Shown: positions 6,864-15,722 of the stretch, piece by piece
Position numbering within the stretch: position 1 is the stretch's first letter
Layout: each line of letters opens with the position of its first letter
Assembly: GCA_023418255.1 (NCBI GenBank)
Contig: JAEZZZ010000151.1
Location: 1-48,924, forward strand
Source of the DNA: Bacteroidota bacterium
Lineage (GTDB): Bacteria; Bacteroidota; Bacteroidia; Bacteroidales; Dysgonomonadaceae
DNA: 48,924 nucleotides
Direction: 5' to 3'
Program-made: the position numbers and the translations under genes
Notes under the pieces: generated by a model
Told to the model about the DNA's origin: nothing
The model's input: the letters and a program-made list of their open reading frames with translations, nothing else
Databases searched by the model: none

Positions 6864-9479
6864 CTACTTCCTCAACGCCTTAATGCTTTCTTTTATCGAG
6901 GCGATTTTACTTTCGGCATCGGCTTGTTTTTTGCGTTCGTTTTCAACGATTTCCGGTTTTGCGTTTTGTATAAAACGCTCGTTATCCAGCTTTTTCATCA
7001 CCGATTTTAAAAAGCCTTTCAAATAATTCAGTTCCGATTCCAATTTCTTCAATTCAGCATCCACGTCCATACGTCCTGACAGCGGAATAGAAAATTCGGT
7101 TGTTCCCACAAGAAAACTTGCTGAGCCGGTTTCTTTTTCATCCACTAAGGTGATGGCATTAAGATTACACATTTTCGCCACGATATCGTCAAGCGTATTA
7201 TCGTATTCCCCGGAAATATGCAGTTGCAAATCCTCTTTGTTTGGAATGTTTTTTTGCAAACGAATGGTGCGTACACCGGCAATTATCGATTTCATCGATT
7301 CAAAACGATTTATTAATGCCTCGTCTTCGGCGGTGGCTTTGGGTTGTTGTGCCAACATAATGCTCTCGCCTTTTTGGCGACTATCAAGCGCTTGCCATAA
7401 TTCTTCGGTGATAAACGGCATGAACGGATGCAAAAGTCTGAGCAAGGTGTCGAAAAACCGGAAAGTGGATTTGAGCGTCGCCGCGTCAATCGGTTTGCCG
7501 TATGCCGGTTTGATTATTTCGAGATACCACGATGAAAATTCATCCCAAAATAGTTTATAAAGCAACATCAATGCTTCCGAAAGACGATATTTTGAGAATA
7601 AGTCGTCCAGCTCGACAATGGTTTTTGAAAGCGCGCTTTCAAACCAACGAATGGCGGTGGCATTCATTGCCGGTTGCGGAATTGTGTTGTTTACTTCCCA
7701 ACCTTTTATCAATCGGAATGCATTCCATATTTTGTTATTGAAGTTGCGACCTTGTTCGCAGAGCGATTCGTCAAACAACAGGTCGTTTCCGGCAGAAGAT
7801 GAGAGCAGCATTCCCATGCGCACCCCATCGGCACCGTATTTTTCCATCAACTTAATCGGGTCGGGCGAGTTGCCGAGTTGTTTCGACATTTTTCGTCCTT
7901 GACTGTCGCGCACAATTCCCGTGAAATACACATTTTCAAAACATTTATCGTTACGATAGAGATAGCCGGACATTATCATGCGTGCCACCCAAAAGAAAAT
8001 TATATCGGGCCCGGTCACCAAATCGCTTGTCGGATAATAATATGCAATATCTTTGTTATCAGGATTTCTGATGCCATCAAATACGGATATTGGCCACAAC
8101 CACGACGAAAACCATGTATCCAGGCAATCTTCTTCTTGTCTTAAATCGTCGATTGTCAGTCTCGGATTGTCTTTTTGAGAGATTTTTAGTGCCTCTTCGG
8201 CTGTTTCGGCTACCACAAAACCACCTTCCGGAAGATAAAATGCCGGAATGCGGTGTCCCCACCACAATTGGCGGCTGATGCACCAATCCTTGATATTTTC
8301 CATCCAATGGCGATAGGTGTTCTTATATTTTGCGGGATAAAATTTTATTGTGTCGTTTTCAACAGCTTCGGTGGCGGGTTTAGCGATTTCATTCATTTTT
8401 AAAAACCACTGCATCGACAGCTTGGGTTCAATAATGGCATTCGTACGTTCCGAAAATCCCACCTTATTGGTATATGGCTCAACTTTCTCGAGCAGATTGT
8501 TTGCTTTCAGCTCTTTTTCGATTCTTTCGCGCACTTCAAATCTGTCTATTCCGGCATAGTGCAGTCCTGCATCATTCAACGTACCATCATTATTAAAGAC
8601 ATCGATGGTTTCCAGATTGTATTTGTCCCCGAGCATATAATCGTTTACATCGTGTGCCGGCGTCACTTTGAGGCAACCGGTTCCAAACTCGATATCTACA
8701 TATTCATCCTCAATTACCGGCACTTCGCGATTGACAATCGGGACAATCAATTTTTTCCCTTTCAGATGCGCGTTTTTCGGGTCGTTCGGATTAATGCACA
8801 CCGCGGTATCACCGAAAATTGTTTCGGGACGTGTCGTAGCAACCACAGCGTAACGATTTTCATCTTTGATGAAGTAACGCAAATAATACAATTTTCCGTT
8901 CACTTCCTTATGGATTACTTCCTCATCGGAGAGCGCGGTAAGTGCTTGAGGGTCCCAGTTTACCATGCTCACGCCGCGATAGATAAGTCCTTTGTTGAAC
9001 AAATCGATAAAGACCTTGATAACACTTTCGGAACGCACTTCGTCCATGGTGAAGCATGTTCTGTCCCAATCGCACGAAGCACCAAGCTTTTTCAATTGTT
9101 CCAAAATGATGCCGCCGTGCGTGTGTGTCCAATCCCAAGCGTGTTTCAGAAATTCGTCGCGTGTTAAGTCCGATTTTTTTATTCCTTCGCAAGCAAGTTT
9201 GGCAACCACTTTTGCTTCGGTGGCAATGGATGCGTGGTCGGTACCGGGCACCCAACAGGCATTTTTACCTTGCATGCGCGCACGCCGCACCAAAATATCC
9301 TGAATGGTGTTGTTGAGCATGTGTCCCATGTGCAGCACGCCGGTGACGTTTGGCGGCGGAATTACAATCGTAAAGGGTTCGCGCTCATCGGGTTCGGAAT
9401 GAAACAACCGATTTTCCATCCAATATTGATACCATTTGTTTTCTACCTCTGCGGGGTTGTATTTACTTGCTATTTCCAT
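6864..9479 (-). CDS. valS: Valine--tRNA ligase
   Basis: This class I aminoacyl-tRNA synthetase charges tRNA-Val. The HIGH-type motif is HMGH (50-53) within PPPNVTGVLHMGHML, and the KMSKS-type motif is GRKMSKQLGNSPDP. The CP1 editing domain, an anticodon-binding domain and the C-terminal coiled coil (ELKKLESELNYLKGFLKSV to the end) are all present, giving about 871 residues, normal for bacteria. An in-frame ATG lies 8 codons upstream at 9503. I chose 9479 because MEIASKYNPAEVENKWYQYW matches the family start and because a -7 box at 9501-9508 overlaps the longer start. No T-box leader is visible. Confidence 0.96.
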   Translation of the reverse strand: MEIASKYNPAEVENKWYQYWMENRLFHSEPDEREPFTIVIPPPNVTGVLHMGHMLNNTIQDILVRRARMQGKNACWVPGTDHASIATEAKVVAKLACEGIKKSDLTRDEFLKHAWDWTHTHGGIILEQLKKLGASCDWDRTCFTMDEVRSESVIKVFIDLFNKGLIYRGVSMVNWDPQALTALSDEEVIHKEVNGKLYYLRYFIKDENRYAVVATTRPETIFGDTAVCINPNDPKNAHLKGKKLIVPIVNREVPVIEDEYVDIEFGTGCLKVTPAHDVNDYMLGDKYNLETIDVFNNDGTLNDAGLHYAGIDRFEVRERIEKELKANNLLEKVEPYTNKVGFSERTNAIIEPKLSMQWFLKMNEIAKPATEAVENDTIKFYPAKYKNTYRHWMENIKDWCISRQLWWGHRIPAFYLPEGGFVVAETAEEALKISQKDNPRLTIDDLRQEEDCLDTWFSSWLWPISVFDGIRNPDNKDIAYYYPTSDLVTGPDIIFFWVARMIMSGYLYRNDKCFENVYFTGIVRDSQGRKMSKQLGNSPDPIKLMEKYGADGVRMGMLLSSSAGNDLLFDESLCEQGRNFNNKIWNAFRLIKGWEVNNTIPQPAMNATAIRWFESALSKTIVELDDLFSKYRLSEALMLLYKLFWDEFSSWYLEIIKPAYGKPIDAATLKSTFRFFDTLLRLLHPFMPFITEELWQALDSRQKGESIMLAQQPKATAEDEALINRFESMKSIIAGVRTIRLQKNIPNKEDLQLHISGEYDNTLDDIVAKMCNLNAITLVDEKETGSASFLVGTTEFSIPLSGRMDVDAELKKLESELNYLKGFLKSVMKKLDNERFIQNAKPEIVENERKKQADAESKIASIKESIKALRK

Positions 9480-9500
9480 AATTATGTGTAATTTGAAGTG

Positions 9501-9508
9501 CAAAAGTA
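9501..9508 (-). promoter_or_regulatory. Promoter -7 box of valS
   Basis: The minus strand reads TACTTTTG (TAnnTTTG) with a TTG at 9527-9529 giving an 18-base spacer. It lies 22 bases before the chosen ATG and overlaps the longer alternative start, which argues for the shorter protein. Confidence 0.5.
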
Positions 9509-9627
9509 CAAAAAAATGACAAGAGACAAGCAGAAATTATGAATTGGGCATGCAATATTTCATAACAATGAACCGTTTTGTATCCGTTGAAATGAAAAAA
9601 ACAATTAAAAATGGGATTATCCTTTAT

Positions 9628-10797
9628 TTATTCCTCGTATAAAAGGTAGGGACGGCGTTGCTGTTTAAATTTGAGTACATCGCAAAACCACTTATCTTTT
9701 ATTTCTTGTGCCGATTTTCCTGCCTTGATGTCTTCGCGGATATAATCGACACCCACCAATTTTTCAAAGAAAGAGGTGAAAAAAGCGTCACCCATTTTCA
9801 GATTATTGTAAGCGTCGATAACGTAAGAAAGATCGAAACCATTTTCCCAAATGTATTCGTTTGAAAGGTTGCGCAAATCCACACCATAACATTTCTTGTT
9901 GAGCAGCGGTGGATTTTTTGCACCCGGCACGCTTTTAGGAGTAAATGAAAAGTCGGAACCTGTAAATTTTGGATGTCCGTATGCTTCAAACGGGAAAGAA
10001 GTGCCTCGACCTAAGCTCATCACGGTGCCTTCAAAAAGGCATGTCGAGGGATAAAGATAAATGGAGTGTATGTTTGGTAAATTGGGAGACGGTGCTATGG
10101 GTAGTTCGTAACGCGTTTGATGTGTATAGTTTTCGCATGGAACGACTGTGAGATTGCAAATTCTCTCGTTAGGAAGCCATTTTTCGCCATTAATCATCAA
10201 GGCCAATTCGCCAAGTGTCATGCCATGCACTACAGGAATCGGTAGCCAGCCCACAAAAGATTTGTATTTCATATCCATAAGCGGACCATCCACATAAAAA
10301 CCATTGGGATTGGGACGATCCAACACAATCATCTTTTTTTCATGCTCGGCGCATGCGTCCATCAGTCGTGCCATGCTCGCGTAATAGGTGTAAAAACGAA
10401 GCCCCACATCTTGTAAATCGAACAGTAGCACATCAAAAGATCGCATTTTGTCGGCACTAGGTTTGCCGTTTCCACCACCGTAGAGCGACCAAATTGGGAT
10501 GCCTGTTTTCTTGTCTGTCGAATTAGATACATGCTCGCCTGCGTCGGCAGTTCCGCGAAATCCATGTTCGGGAGAGAAAATCCCGACAATGTTGTAGTTT
10601 TTTCGATGAAGAAAATCGACCAGATGCTCATTGCCGATCGTACTGGTTTGGTTTGCCATAATGGCGACACGCTTCCCGTCGAGGAGGGGAAGATAATCAT
10701 CAAGCTTTTCTGCACCCATCTTGATGCGAACATTCTCTTGTGCCATAAGGCAGCATGTGCTTATTACCAAAGCGAATAGGATAGATATTTTTCTCAT
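9628..10797 (-). CDS. DUF1343 (NamZ-type exo-beta-N-acetylmuramidase) protein
   Basis: The DUF1343 family includes NamZ, an exo-lytic N-acetylmuramidase that trims peptidoglycan fragments. The 389-residue protein starts with a signal peptide (MRKISILFALVISTCCLMAQ) and so should act in the periplasm. Family segments seen are LLDGKRVAIMANQTS, GIFSPEHGFRG, DVLLFDLQDVGLRFYTY, VLDRPNPNGFYVDGP and IAPSPNLPN. The ATG overlaps the MerR gene stop by 4 bases, so the regulator and this enzyme form one unit. I infer a role in cell-wall recycling or muropeptide use; the Bacteroidetes members are less well studied than the founding enzyme. Confidence 0.88.
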   Translation of the reverse strand: MRKISILFALVISTCCLMAQENVRIKMGAEKLDDYLPLLDGKRVAIMANQTSTIGNEHLVDFLHRKNYNIVGIFSPEHGFRGTADAGEHVSNSTDKKTGIPIWSLYGGGNGKPSADKMRSFDVLLFDLQDVGLRFYTYYASMARLMDACAEHEKKMIVLDRPNPNGFYVDGPLMDMKYKSFVGWLPIPVVHGMTLGELALMINGEKWLPNERICNLTVVPCENYTHQTRYELPIAPSPNLPNIHSIYLYPSTCLFEGTVMSLGRGTSFPFEAYGHPKFTGSDFSFTPKSVPGAKNPPLLNKKCYGVDLRNLSNEYIWENGFDLSYVIDAYNNLKMGDAFFTSFFEKLVGVDYIREDIKAGKSAQEIKDKWFCDVLKFKQQRRPYLLYEE

Positions 10798-11192
10798 TCT
10801 TTTTCTACTTGTCTGTTTGAATATTGTTGTATTTGATGCAATTGATTGAATTGTTCTTCTAACGAAACGAGTTCTTTTTGTAAGTTTTTCAGTCTTTCCA
10901 ATGTTTTTACTCTCTTCTCCTCACAATCTTTGTTTTCGCTTAATTCTTGTCGTGCACCTTTAAGTGTCAGCCCTTTTTCTTTGACTAAATGATATACAAT
11001 TTCGATTTGCTGTATATCATCTTTGCTGTATTGACGAACGCCGGAAGCTGTTTTCTTAGGGTTGATGTTATCAAATTCTTTTTCCCAGAATCGAATAAGG
11101 GATTCATTTACAGCAAAATGCGCCGCTACCTCTTTGATGGAGTAGTAAAGGCGTCGTTCGTTGAACTGAATTGGTTTTCTGCGTTTACCCAT
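10794..11192 (-). CDS. MerR-family transcriptional regulator
   Basis: The 132-residue protein has a MerR-type winged helix at residues 13-80 (YYSIKEVAAHFAVNESLIRF, then WEKEFDNINPKKTASGVRQY), a dimerisation coiled coil and no obvious ligand domain. That is the small MerR form common in Bacteroidetes. Its stop overlaps the DUF1343 gene start. A 9-base inverted repeat (11248-11273, one mismatch) overlaps its own promoter box, suggesting autoregulation. The divergently transcribed neighbour is alaS; the 250-base gap may hold promoters for both. Confidence 0.88.
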   Translation of the reverse strand: MGKRRKPIQFNERRLYYSIKEVAAHFAVNESLIRFWEKEFDNINPKKTASGVRQYSKDDIQQIEIVYHLVKEKGLTLKGARQELSENKDCEEKRVKTLERLKNLQKELVSLEEQFNQLHQIQQYSNRQVEKE

Positions 11193-11247
11193 TGGAATTA
11201 ATCGGTTTGATGCTGTGGAACTCCTATTTCCGAAACACGTTTAATTG

Positions 11248-11273
11248 TACAAACTTACATAAAAAAGTTTGAA
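11248..11273 (-). promoter_or_regulatory. Promoter and candidate MerR operator
   Basis: The plus strand reads TACAAACTT, an 8-base gap, then AAGTTTGAA: an inverted repeat matching at 8 of 9 positions. The left arm contains the minus-strand -7 box TAAGTTTG (11250-11257). A dyad over a promoter of a MerR-type gene is the classic layout for autoregulation, but no protein-DNA evidence is available. Confidence 0.45.
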
Positions 11274-11410
11274 TCTTATAGACCGAGCGATAAAAATTAA
11301 TGATTGGATTTATAGAGGAGATATACTAAAATTCTTATAAAAGGAGGAATATTTCTCTTTTTGTATCATTACATTTCACCTCGTTTTATTCACAAACCGC
11401 AATAAAATAG

Positions 11411-11418
11411 TATCTTTG
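11411..11418 (+). promoter_or_regulatory. Promoter -7 box of alaS
   Basis: TATCTTTG matches TAnnTTTG, 31 bases before the preferred alaS ATG. Only a weak T-rich -33 region is visible. Confidence 0.45.
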
Positions 11419-11448
11419 CATCCAAAAATTAAAAGACAGACAATAATT

Positions 11449-14058
11449 ATGATGACGTCAAAAGATATACGCCAATCGTTCAAAGCGTTTTTTGAAGAAA
11501 AACAGCACCATATCGTATCATCAGCGCCGATGGTCATAAAAGACGACCCAACACTGATGTTTACCAATGCCGGAATGAATCAATTTAAAGACATCATTCT
11601 CGGAAATGCACCGATAAAATATCCACGCGTAGCCGACTCGCAAAAGTGTTTGCGCGTAAGTGGAAAGCATAACGATTTGGAAGAAGTGGGACACGACACT
11701 TACCACCACACCATGTTCGAAATGCTCGGGAATTGGTCGTTTGGCGATTATTTCAAGAAAGAAGCGATTGAGTGGGCATGGGAATATTTGACCGAAGTGC
11801 TCACATTGGATAAAGACCGTTTGTATGTTACTGTTTTTGAGGGTAGCGAGCAAGATGGTTTAACTCGTGACGACGAAGCGGCTCAATTTTGGGAAAAACT
11901 TCTTCCGAAAGATCGCATCATCAATGGAAACAAAAAAGACAACTTTTGGGAAATGGGCGATACGGGACCGTGCGGACCGTGTTCGGAGATTCATATCGAC
12001 ATTCGTCCCGATAGCGAGCGTGCAGAAATTCCCGGTGTTTTGCTTGTAAATAAAGACCATCCACAAGTAATTGAGATATGGAATCTTGTGTTCATGCAAT
12101 ACAACCATAAAGCCGATGGTTCGTTGGAGCCACTTCCGGCAAAAGTAATTGATACCGGCATGGGTTTTGAGCGCTTGTGCATGGCTGTTCAGGGAAAATT
12201 TTCAAATTACGATACCGATGTTTTTCAACCCATTATCAAGAGAATTGGAGAACTGAGCCACACTGAATATGGACAAGAGAATAAGATTGACATTGCCATG
12301 CGTGTCGTTGCCGACCATGTGCGAACCATCGCCTTTTCGGTTACGGATGGACAGTTGCCATCGAATGCTAAAGCGGGATATGTGATTCGTCGCATTTTGC
12401 GCCGTGCCGTACGTTATGGATATACATTTTTGGGGATGAAAGAGGCATTTATGTACAAGCTGATCCCCACGCTTATTCAGGTGATGGGCGATGCTTATCC
12501 GGAGTTGGAAATGCAAAAAACTCTTATTGAAAAAGTGATAAAAGAAGAAGAAGATTCCTTTTTACGTACGCTGGAAACCGGTATTCGTCTTCTTGAAAAG
12601 AACTTTCCAAAGCCGGGTGGAGAATTAAGCGGAGATATCGCCTTTCAGCTTTATGACACTTTTGGATTTCCGCTTGATTTGACGCAACTTATTCTTCGCG
12701 AACACGACATGAGTGTGGATATAAAGGGTTTTGAATCAGAGATGAAAAAGCAAAAAGATCGCGCCCGCAATGCCGCCAATGTGGAAACCGGAGATTGGGT
12801 GCAGTTGCGTGATGGCGATTCTGAGTTTGTGGGATACGATGAAGTGGAATGTACGACGCAGATTGTGCGCTATCGATTGGTAAAGCAGAAAGGCAAAGAG
12901 TATTATCAGATTGTTTTATCAAAATCGCCGTTTTATGCCGAAATGGGTGGGCAAGTTGGAGACAGCGGGTGGCTTATTTCCGATAGTGGCGAAAAAACAG
13001 ATATTTTCGACACAAAAAGAGAAAACAACCTGGCAGTACATCTTGTTAAAAAACTTCCCTCGCAGTTGCAAGGCGAATTTGTTGCGCGCATCAATCAAGA
13101 AAAGAGGACAGCAACGGAATGTAATCATACTGCCACACACCTTATGCACGAAGCGTTGCGCAATATTTTGGGAACGCATGTGGAGCAAAAAGGTTCTTAT
13201 GTTTCGCCACAAGTGTTGCGATTCGACTTTTCTCATTTTCAAAAACTAACGACGGAAGAAATCCGTAAAGTTGAACAGGAGGTAACCGCTAAAATTCGTC
13301 AAAATTTCCCCATTGAAGAAAATCGCTGTGTGCCCATTGAAGAGGCGAAAGCCGCCGGTGCCATGGCACTTTTTGGCGAAAAATATGGCGAAGAGGTGCG
13401 CACCGTACGTTTTGGTTCGTCCATCGAACTTTGTGGAGGAACCCACATCTCAAATACTGGACGCATTGGTACGTTTCGCATTGTAAGCGAGAGCGCCATT
13501 GCTGCCGGTGTACGACGCATCGAAGCTGTTACGGCAAAAGGCTGTGAAGATTATCTTTACAAACAGGAGGATATGCTCAGGACTGTACGCGAACTTTTCA
13601 ATAATGTCCCTGACTTGACAGCAGCCATCCAGAAATCTATCAAAGAAAATGCCGAACTGAAAAAACAGATAGAGGGTTTTGTAAAAGAACGTGTTAAAGA
13701 TTTGACACAACGTGTGTTAGAGCGAGGCGAAACGGTGAATGAAATTACATTTTATCGACTGAAAGGAGAAATTATGCCTATTGTTGCGAAAGATATTGCC
13801 TTTGCCGTTCGCCGGAGCAACGACAAGAAGACCGTTTTTATTGCCGCGACGCACGAAAAAGAGAGACCGCAATTGTTGTTGATGCTATCCGACGACCTTG
13901 TAGAACAAGGCTTGGATGCCGGGAAAATTGTGCGTGAAGCCGCTTCGAAACATATTCAAGGCGGTGGCGGAGGACAAAAACACTTTGCAACTGCCGGAGG
14001 TAAAAATGTAAGCGGATTAAATGCCGCCATGGAGATGATTGCACAACAAATAAAGTGA
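11449..14058 (+). CDS. alaS: Alanine--tRNA ligase
   Basis: AlaRS charges tRNA-Ala. The class II catalytic core (motif RVADSQKCLRVSGKHNDLEEV), the editing domain with the zinc-binding HxxxH in CNHTATHLMHEAL and the C-x3-H in LCGGTHISNTG, and the C-terminal C-Ala domain with GGGGGQKHFATAGG are all present. The protein is about 869 residues. A longer reading frame begins at 11416, but it would start inside the promoter box at 11411-11418. The ATGs at 11449 and 11452 match the family start (MTSKDIRQSF). A strong hairpin terminator follows at 14093. Confidence 0.96.
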   Translation: MMTSKDIRQSFKAFFEEKQHHIVSSAPMVIKDDPTLMFTNAGMNQFKDIILGNAPIKYPRVADSQKCLRVSGKHNDLEEVGHDTYHHTMFEMLGNWSFGDYFKKEAIEWAWEYLTEVLTLDKDRLYVTVFEGSEQDGLTRDDEAAQFWEKLLPKDRIINGNKKDNFWEMGDTGPCGPCSEIHIDIRPDSERAEIPGVLLVNKDHPQVIEIWNLVFMQYNHKADGSLEPLPAKVIDTGMGFERLCMAVQGKFSNYDTDVFQPIIKRIGELSHTEYGQENKIDIAMRVVADHVRTIAFSVTDGQLPSNAKAGYVIRRILRRAVRYGYTFLGMKEAFMYKLIPTLIQVMGDAYPELEMQKTLIEKVIKEEEDSFLRTLETGIRLLEKNFPKPGGELSGDIAFQLYDTFGFPLDLTQLILREHDMSVDIKGFESEMKKQKDRARNAANVETGDWVQLRDGDSEFVGYDEVECTTQIVRYRLVKQKGKEYYQIVLSKSPFYAEMGGQVGDSGWLISDSGEKTDIFDTKRENNLAVHLVKKLPSQLQGEFVARINQEKRTATECNHTATHLMHEALRNILGTHVEQKGSYVSPQVLRFDFSHFQKLTTEEIRKVEQEVTAKIRQNFPIEENRCVPIEEAKAAGAMALFGEKYGEEVRTVRFGSSIELCGGTHISNTGRIGTFRIVSESAIAAGVRRIEAVTAKGCEDYLYKQEDMLRTVRELFNNVPDLTAAIQKSIKENAELKKQIEGFVKERVKDLTQRVLERGETVNEITFYRLKGEIMPIVAKDIAFAVRRSNDKKTVFIAATHEKERPQLLLMLSDDLVEQGLDAGKIVREAASKHIQGGGGGQKHFATAGGKNVSGLNAAMEMIAQQIK

Positions 14059-14092
14059 AATTGATGCTACAATTAAGCGTTTCTTTACATCT

Positions 14093-14128
14093 AAGCGGCG
14101 ATACAAACAAAAGTATTGCCGCTTTTTA
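14093..14128 (+). terminator. Intrinsic terminator after alaS
   Basis: AAGCGGCGATAC pairs with GTATTGCCGCTT (12 bp, one G-T pair) around an 8-base loop and is followed by a T run. It lies 35 bases after the alaS stop. Confidence 0.85.
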
Positions 14129-14130
14129 TG

Positions 14131-14356
14131 ACGGGTACGTTATACATCTGTGGTGAAAGTCCACAAAGGGCGTAACTGCTGACGAGCCCGAAAAGTAACT
14201 TGCAAGTTTCGAGTGGTGGCGTTCGGGAAAGAAGAAACAATTAGACACGCTTTGAAAACAAATTAAACCACCCTATGCCGAACGGCACGTACGGTGGTGT
14301 GAGAGCGAAGGAAGCGAAAGTAGGTAAGAAAACTTTCCCTTCCCGACCTGCTCGAT
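14131..14356 (+). mobile_element. Group II intron remnant without its protein gene
   Basis: The segment 14267-14298 folds as group II intron domain V. ACCACCCTA pairs with TACGGTGGT (one C-C mismatch), followed by a 2-base bulge (CG), a 4-bp upper stem TGCC/GGCA and the loop GAAC. The flanking AACGGCACGTACGGTGGTGT and GAGAG, and the ending CCTGCTCGAT, match the 3' part of reverse-transcriptase-encoding introns as I remember them. Upstream, 14131-14240 looks like the 5' domain I region (helix TGTGG/CCACA, then GGGCGTAACTGCTGACGAG). Only about 225 bases remain, so the reverse transcriptase and most of domains I-IV are gone. It sits right after the alaS terminator, a common location for such introns. 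Confidence 0.65.
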
Positions 14357-14516
14357 CTTGCTACTGGGTGAGTTTAGAATGTTTGTTGTATAATCGTTAG
14401 AAATCTAAAAGATTACTGTCGAATGTTGGCGAATAGCTTTGGTGGTAGCAAGGACGTGTATTTATATTGTAATGGCAGTTTGTTTTTGGATTTTTTGTTA
14501 ATTTGTGTAAATTTCG
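14357..14516 (+). other. Gap between intron remnant and carbonic anhydrase promoter
   Basis: This is AT-rich sequence with no supported gene or recognisable RNA. It may contain further intron or exon debris, since the preceding intron boundary is uncertain. Confidence 0.4.
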
Positions 14517-14547
14517 TTGTGTATCTCAAATAACTTGTTTACTTTTG
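14517..14547 (+). promoter_or_regulatory. Promoter of the carbonic anhydrase gene
   Basis: TTG at 14517-14519, a 20-base spacer and TACTTTTG at 14540-14547 fit the Bacteroidetes sigma consensus well. Transcription should begin near 14554. The leader then carries an AAGGAG (14605-14610). Confidence 0.55.
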
Positions 14548-14681
14548 TGAAAATCCCTTGCTTTATTTATATGAGTATAAGCCTCTAGATGTTTTTTTAT
14601 AAACAAGGAGTTCAGTTTAATTTTATTTAGAAATTTAGTATAAAGATTTTAAGATTTAAAGGGCTGTTTGTCCTTACCTCT

Positions 14682-15392
14682 GTGCTTTCGCTGATGTGTA
14701 TGTTAAGTTGTAATAGTACTTGCAAGAAAGATCAAGTTAAATCAGCAGATAAGCCTCTAACCGAATTGTCTACCGAAGTATTGACCCAAGCCAAACAAGA
14801 TGCGTTGACTCCGGACAAAGTAATAGATATCCTTAAAGAGGGTAATAAACGATATGTGGCAAATCAACCCATCATGCAGGATTATATTTCGCAACGCGAG
14901 CAGACTTCAGTTGGTCAATATCCTCAAGCTATTATCTTCTCATGTATCGACAGTCGTGTCCCCGTAGAGCATATCTTCGACTTTACTGTAGGCGATGCTT
15001 TCGTGGGTCGTGTGGCTGGTAATATCGTTGACAGTGATATGGTAGGTAGTATGGAATATGCCTGTGCGGTAGCAGGGGCTAGAGTGATTTTGGTTATGGG
15101 ACACACGGAGTGTGGTGCCGTAGTTTCTGCAATAAAAAAGGCCGAAGTAAGCCCCAATGTTACAGGCTTACTCAATAAGATTCGACCTTCGGTAGAATCG
15201 TTGAAATACGACGGTGAAACCTCGTATAAGAATGTCGACTATGTGAATGAGGTGATCAAAGCCAATGTGATACGTTCGATTGACGATGTGCGCAAGATGA
15301 GCCCTATTCTTACTGATTTAGAGAAAGAAGGTAAAATAAAGATTGTTGGTGCGATCTATGACATTAAGTCGGGTGAAGTAACATTCTTATAA
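14682..15392 (+). CDS. Beta-carbonic anhydrase lipoprotein (start unclear)
   Basis: This beta-class carbonic anhydrase interconverts CO2 and bicarbonate. The zinc ligands and active-site pair are visible (numbering from the GTG at 14682): Cys88, Asp90 and Arg92 in SCIDSRVP, and His141 and Cys144 in GHTECGAVV. The N-terminus is a lipoprotein signal ending in MCMLSC, so the enzyme is probably anchored at the envelope. The GTG leaves only nine residues before the cysteine, too short to export. The in-frame sequence upstream (KFSIKILRFKGLFVLTS) supplies the missing basic and hydrophobic parts, but has no ATG, GTG or TTG and is cut off by TAG at 14628. An in-frame ATG at 14589 lies before that TAG. 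Either an unusual start (ATA or ATT) is used or the start has been lost. Confidence 0.85.
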   Translation: MLSLMCMLSCNSTCKKDQVKSADKPLTELSTEVLTQAKQDALTPDKVIDILKEGNKRYVANQPIMQDYISQREQTSVGQYPQAIIFSCIDSRVPVEHIFDFTVGDAFVGRVAGNIVDSDMVGSMEYACAVAGARVILVMGHTECGAVVSAIKKAEVSPNVTGLLNKIRPSVESLKYDGETSYKNVDYVNEVIKANVIRSIDDVRKMSPILTDLEKEGKIKIVGAIYDIKSGEVTFL

Positions 15393-15435
15393 ATTTGATG
15401 TGCTCTCGGGTACATAGGATTGAATGTCATTTTTA

Positions 15436-15474
15436 GACTGCGATAGGATATTTTTCCGTCGCGGTCTTTTTTTT
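15436..15474 (+). terminator. Intrinsic terminator after the carbonic anhydrase
   Basis: GACTGCGA pairs with TCGCGGTC (one G-T pair) across a 15-base loop, followed by eight T's. It lies 44 bases after the stop. Confidence 0.75.
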
Positions 15475-15722
15475 ATTTGACAGCAAAATATCCCATGATG
15501 GTCGGTATTTCGATCCGTATGCCAACGCAGTTTTTATTCATATATTCGGACTTAGCTTTTTATCCGAGTATAGCTCATGCTTGTGACGCGATGTCCCTTC
15601 GTTATAGGGGGGGTGTCTGAAACGCTTTTTCTTACGTATCATTTGCTTTTATTCTCGGTGCTTTTTGGCTAAGATTTCCGCTTGGTGTTGGGATGTTGGT
15701 CGGTACATCTTTGTTTTTTCGA
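15475..15722. other. Gap, probable insertion-sequence debris
   Basis: No gene can be supported here. The N-terminal half of the transposase that follows should lie in this space, but I could not align any of it, so it is either deleted or decayed past recognition. Confidence 0.35.

Noticed and set aside
8559..9167. 202-codon open frame on the plus strand
   Set aside because: It lies entirely antisense to valS in a frame that stays open because of the coding bias. It has no recognisable domain and no promoter box.
9480..9627. T-box leader for valS
   Set aside because: No specifier stem or T-box consensus sequence is visible, and the promoter box lies too close to the ATG to leave room for one.
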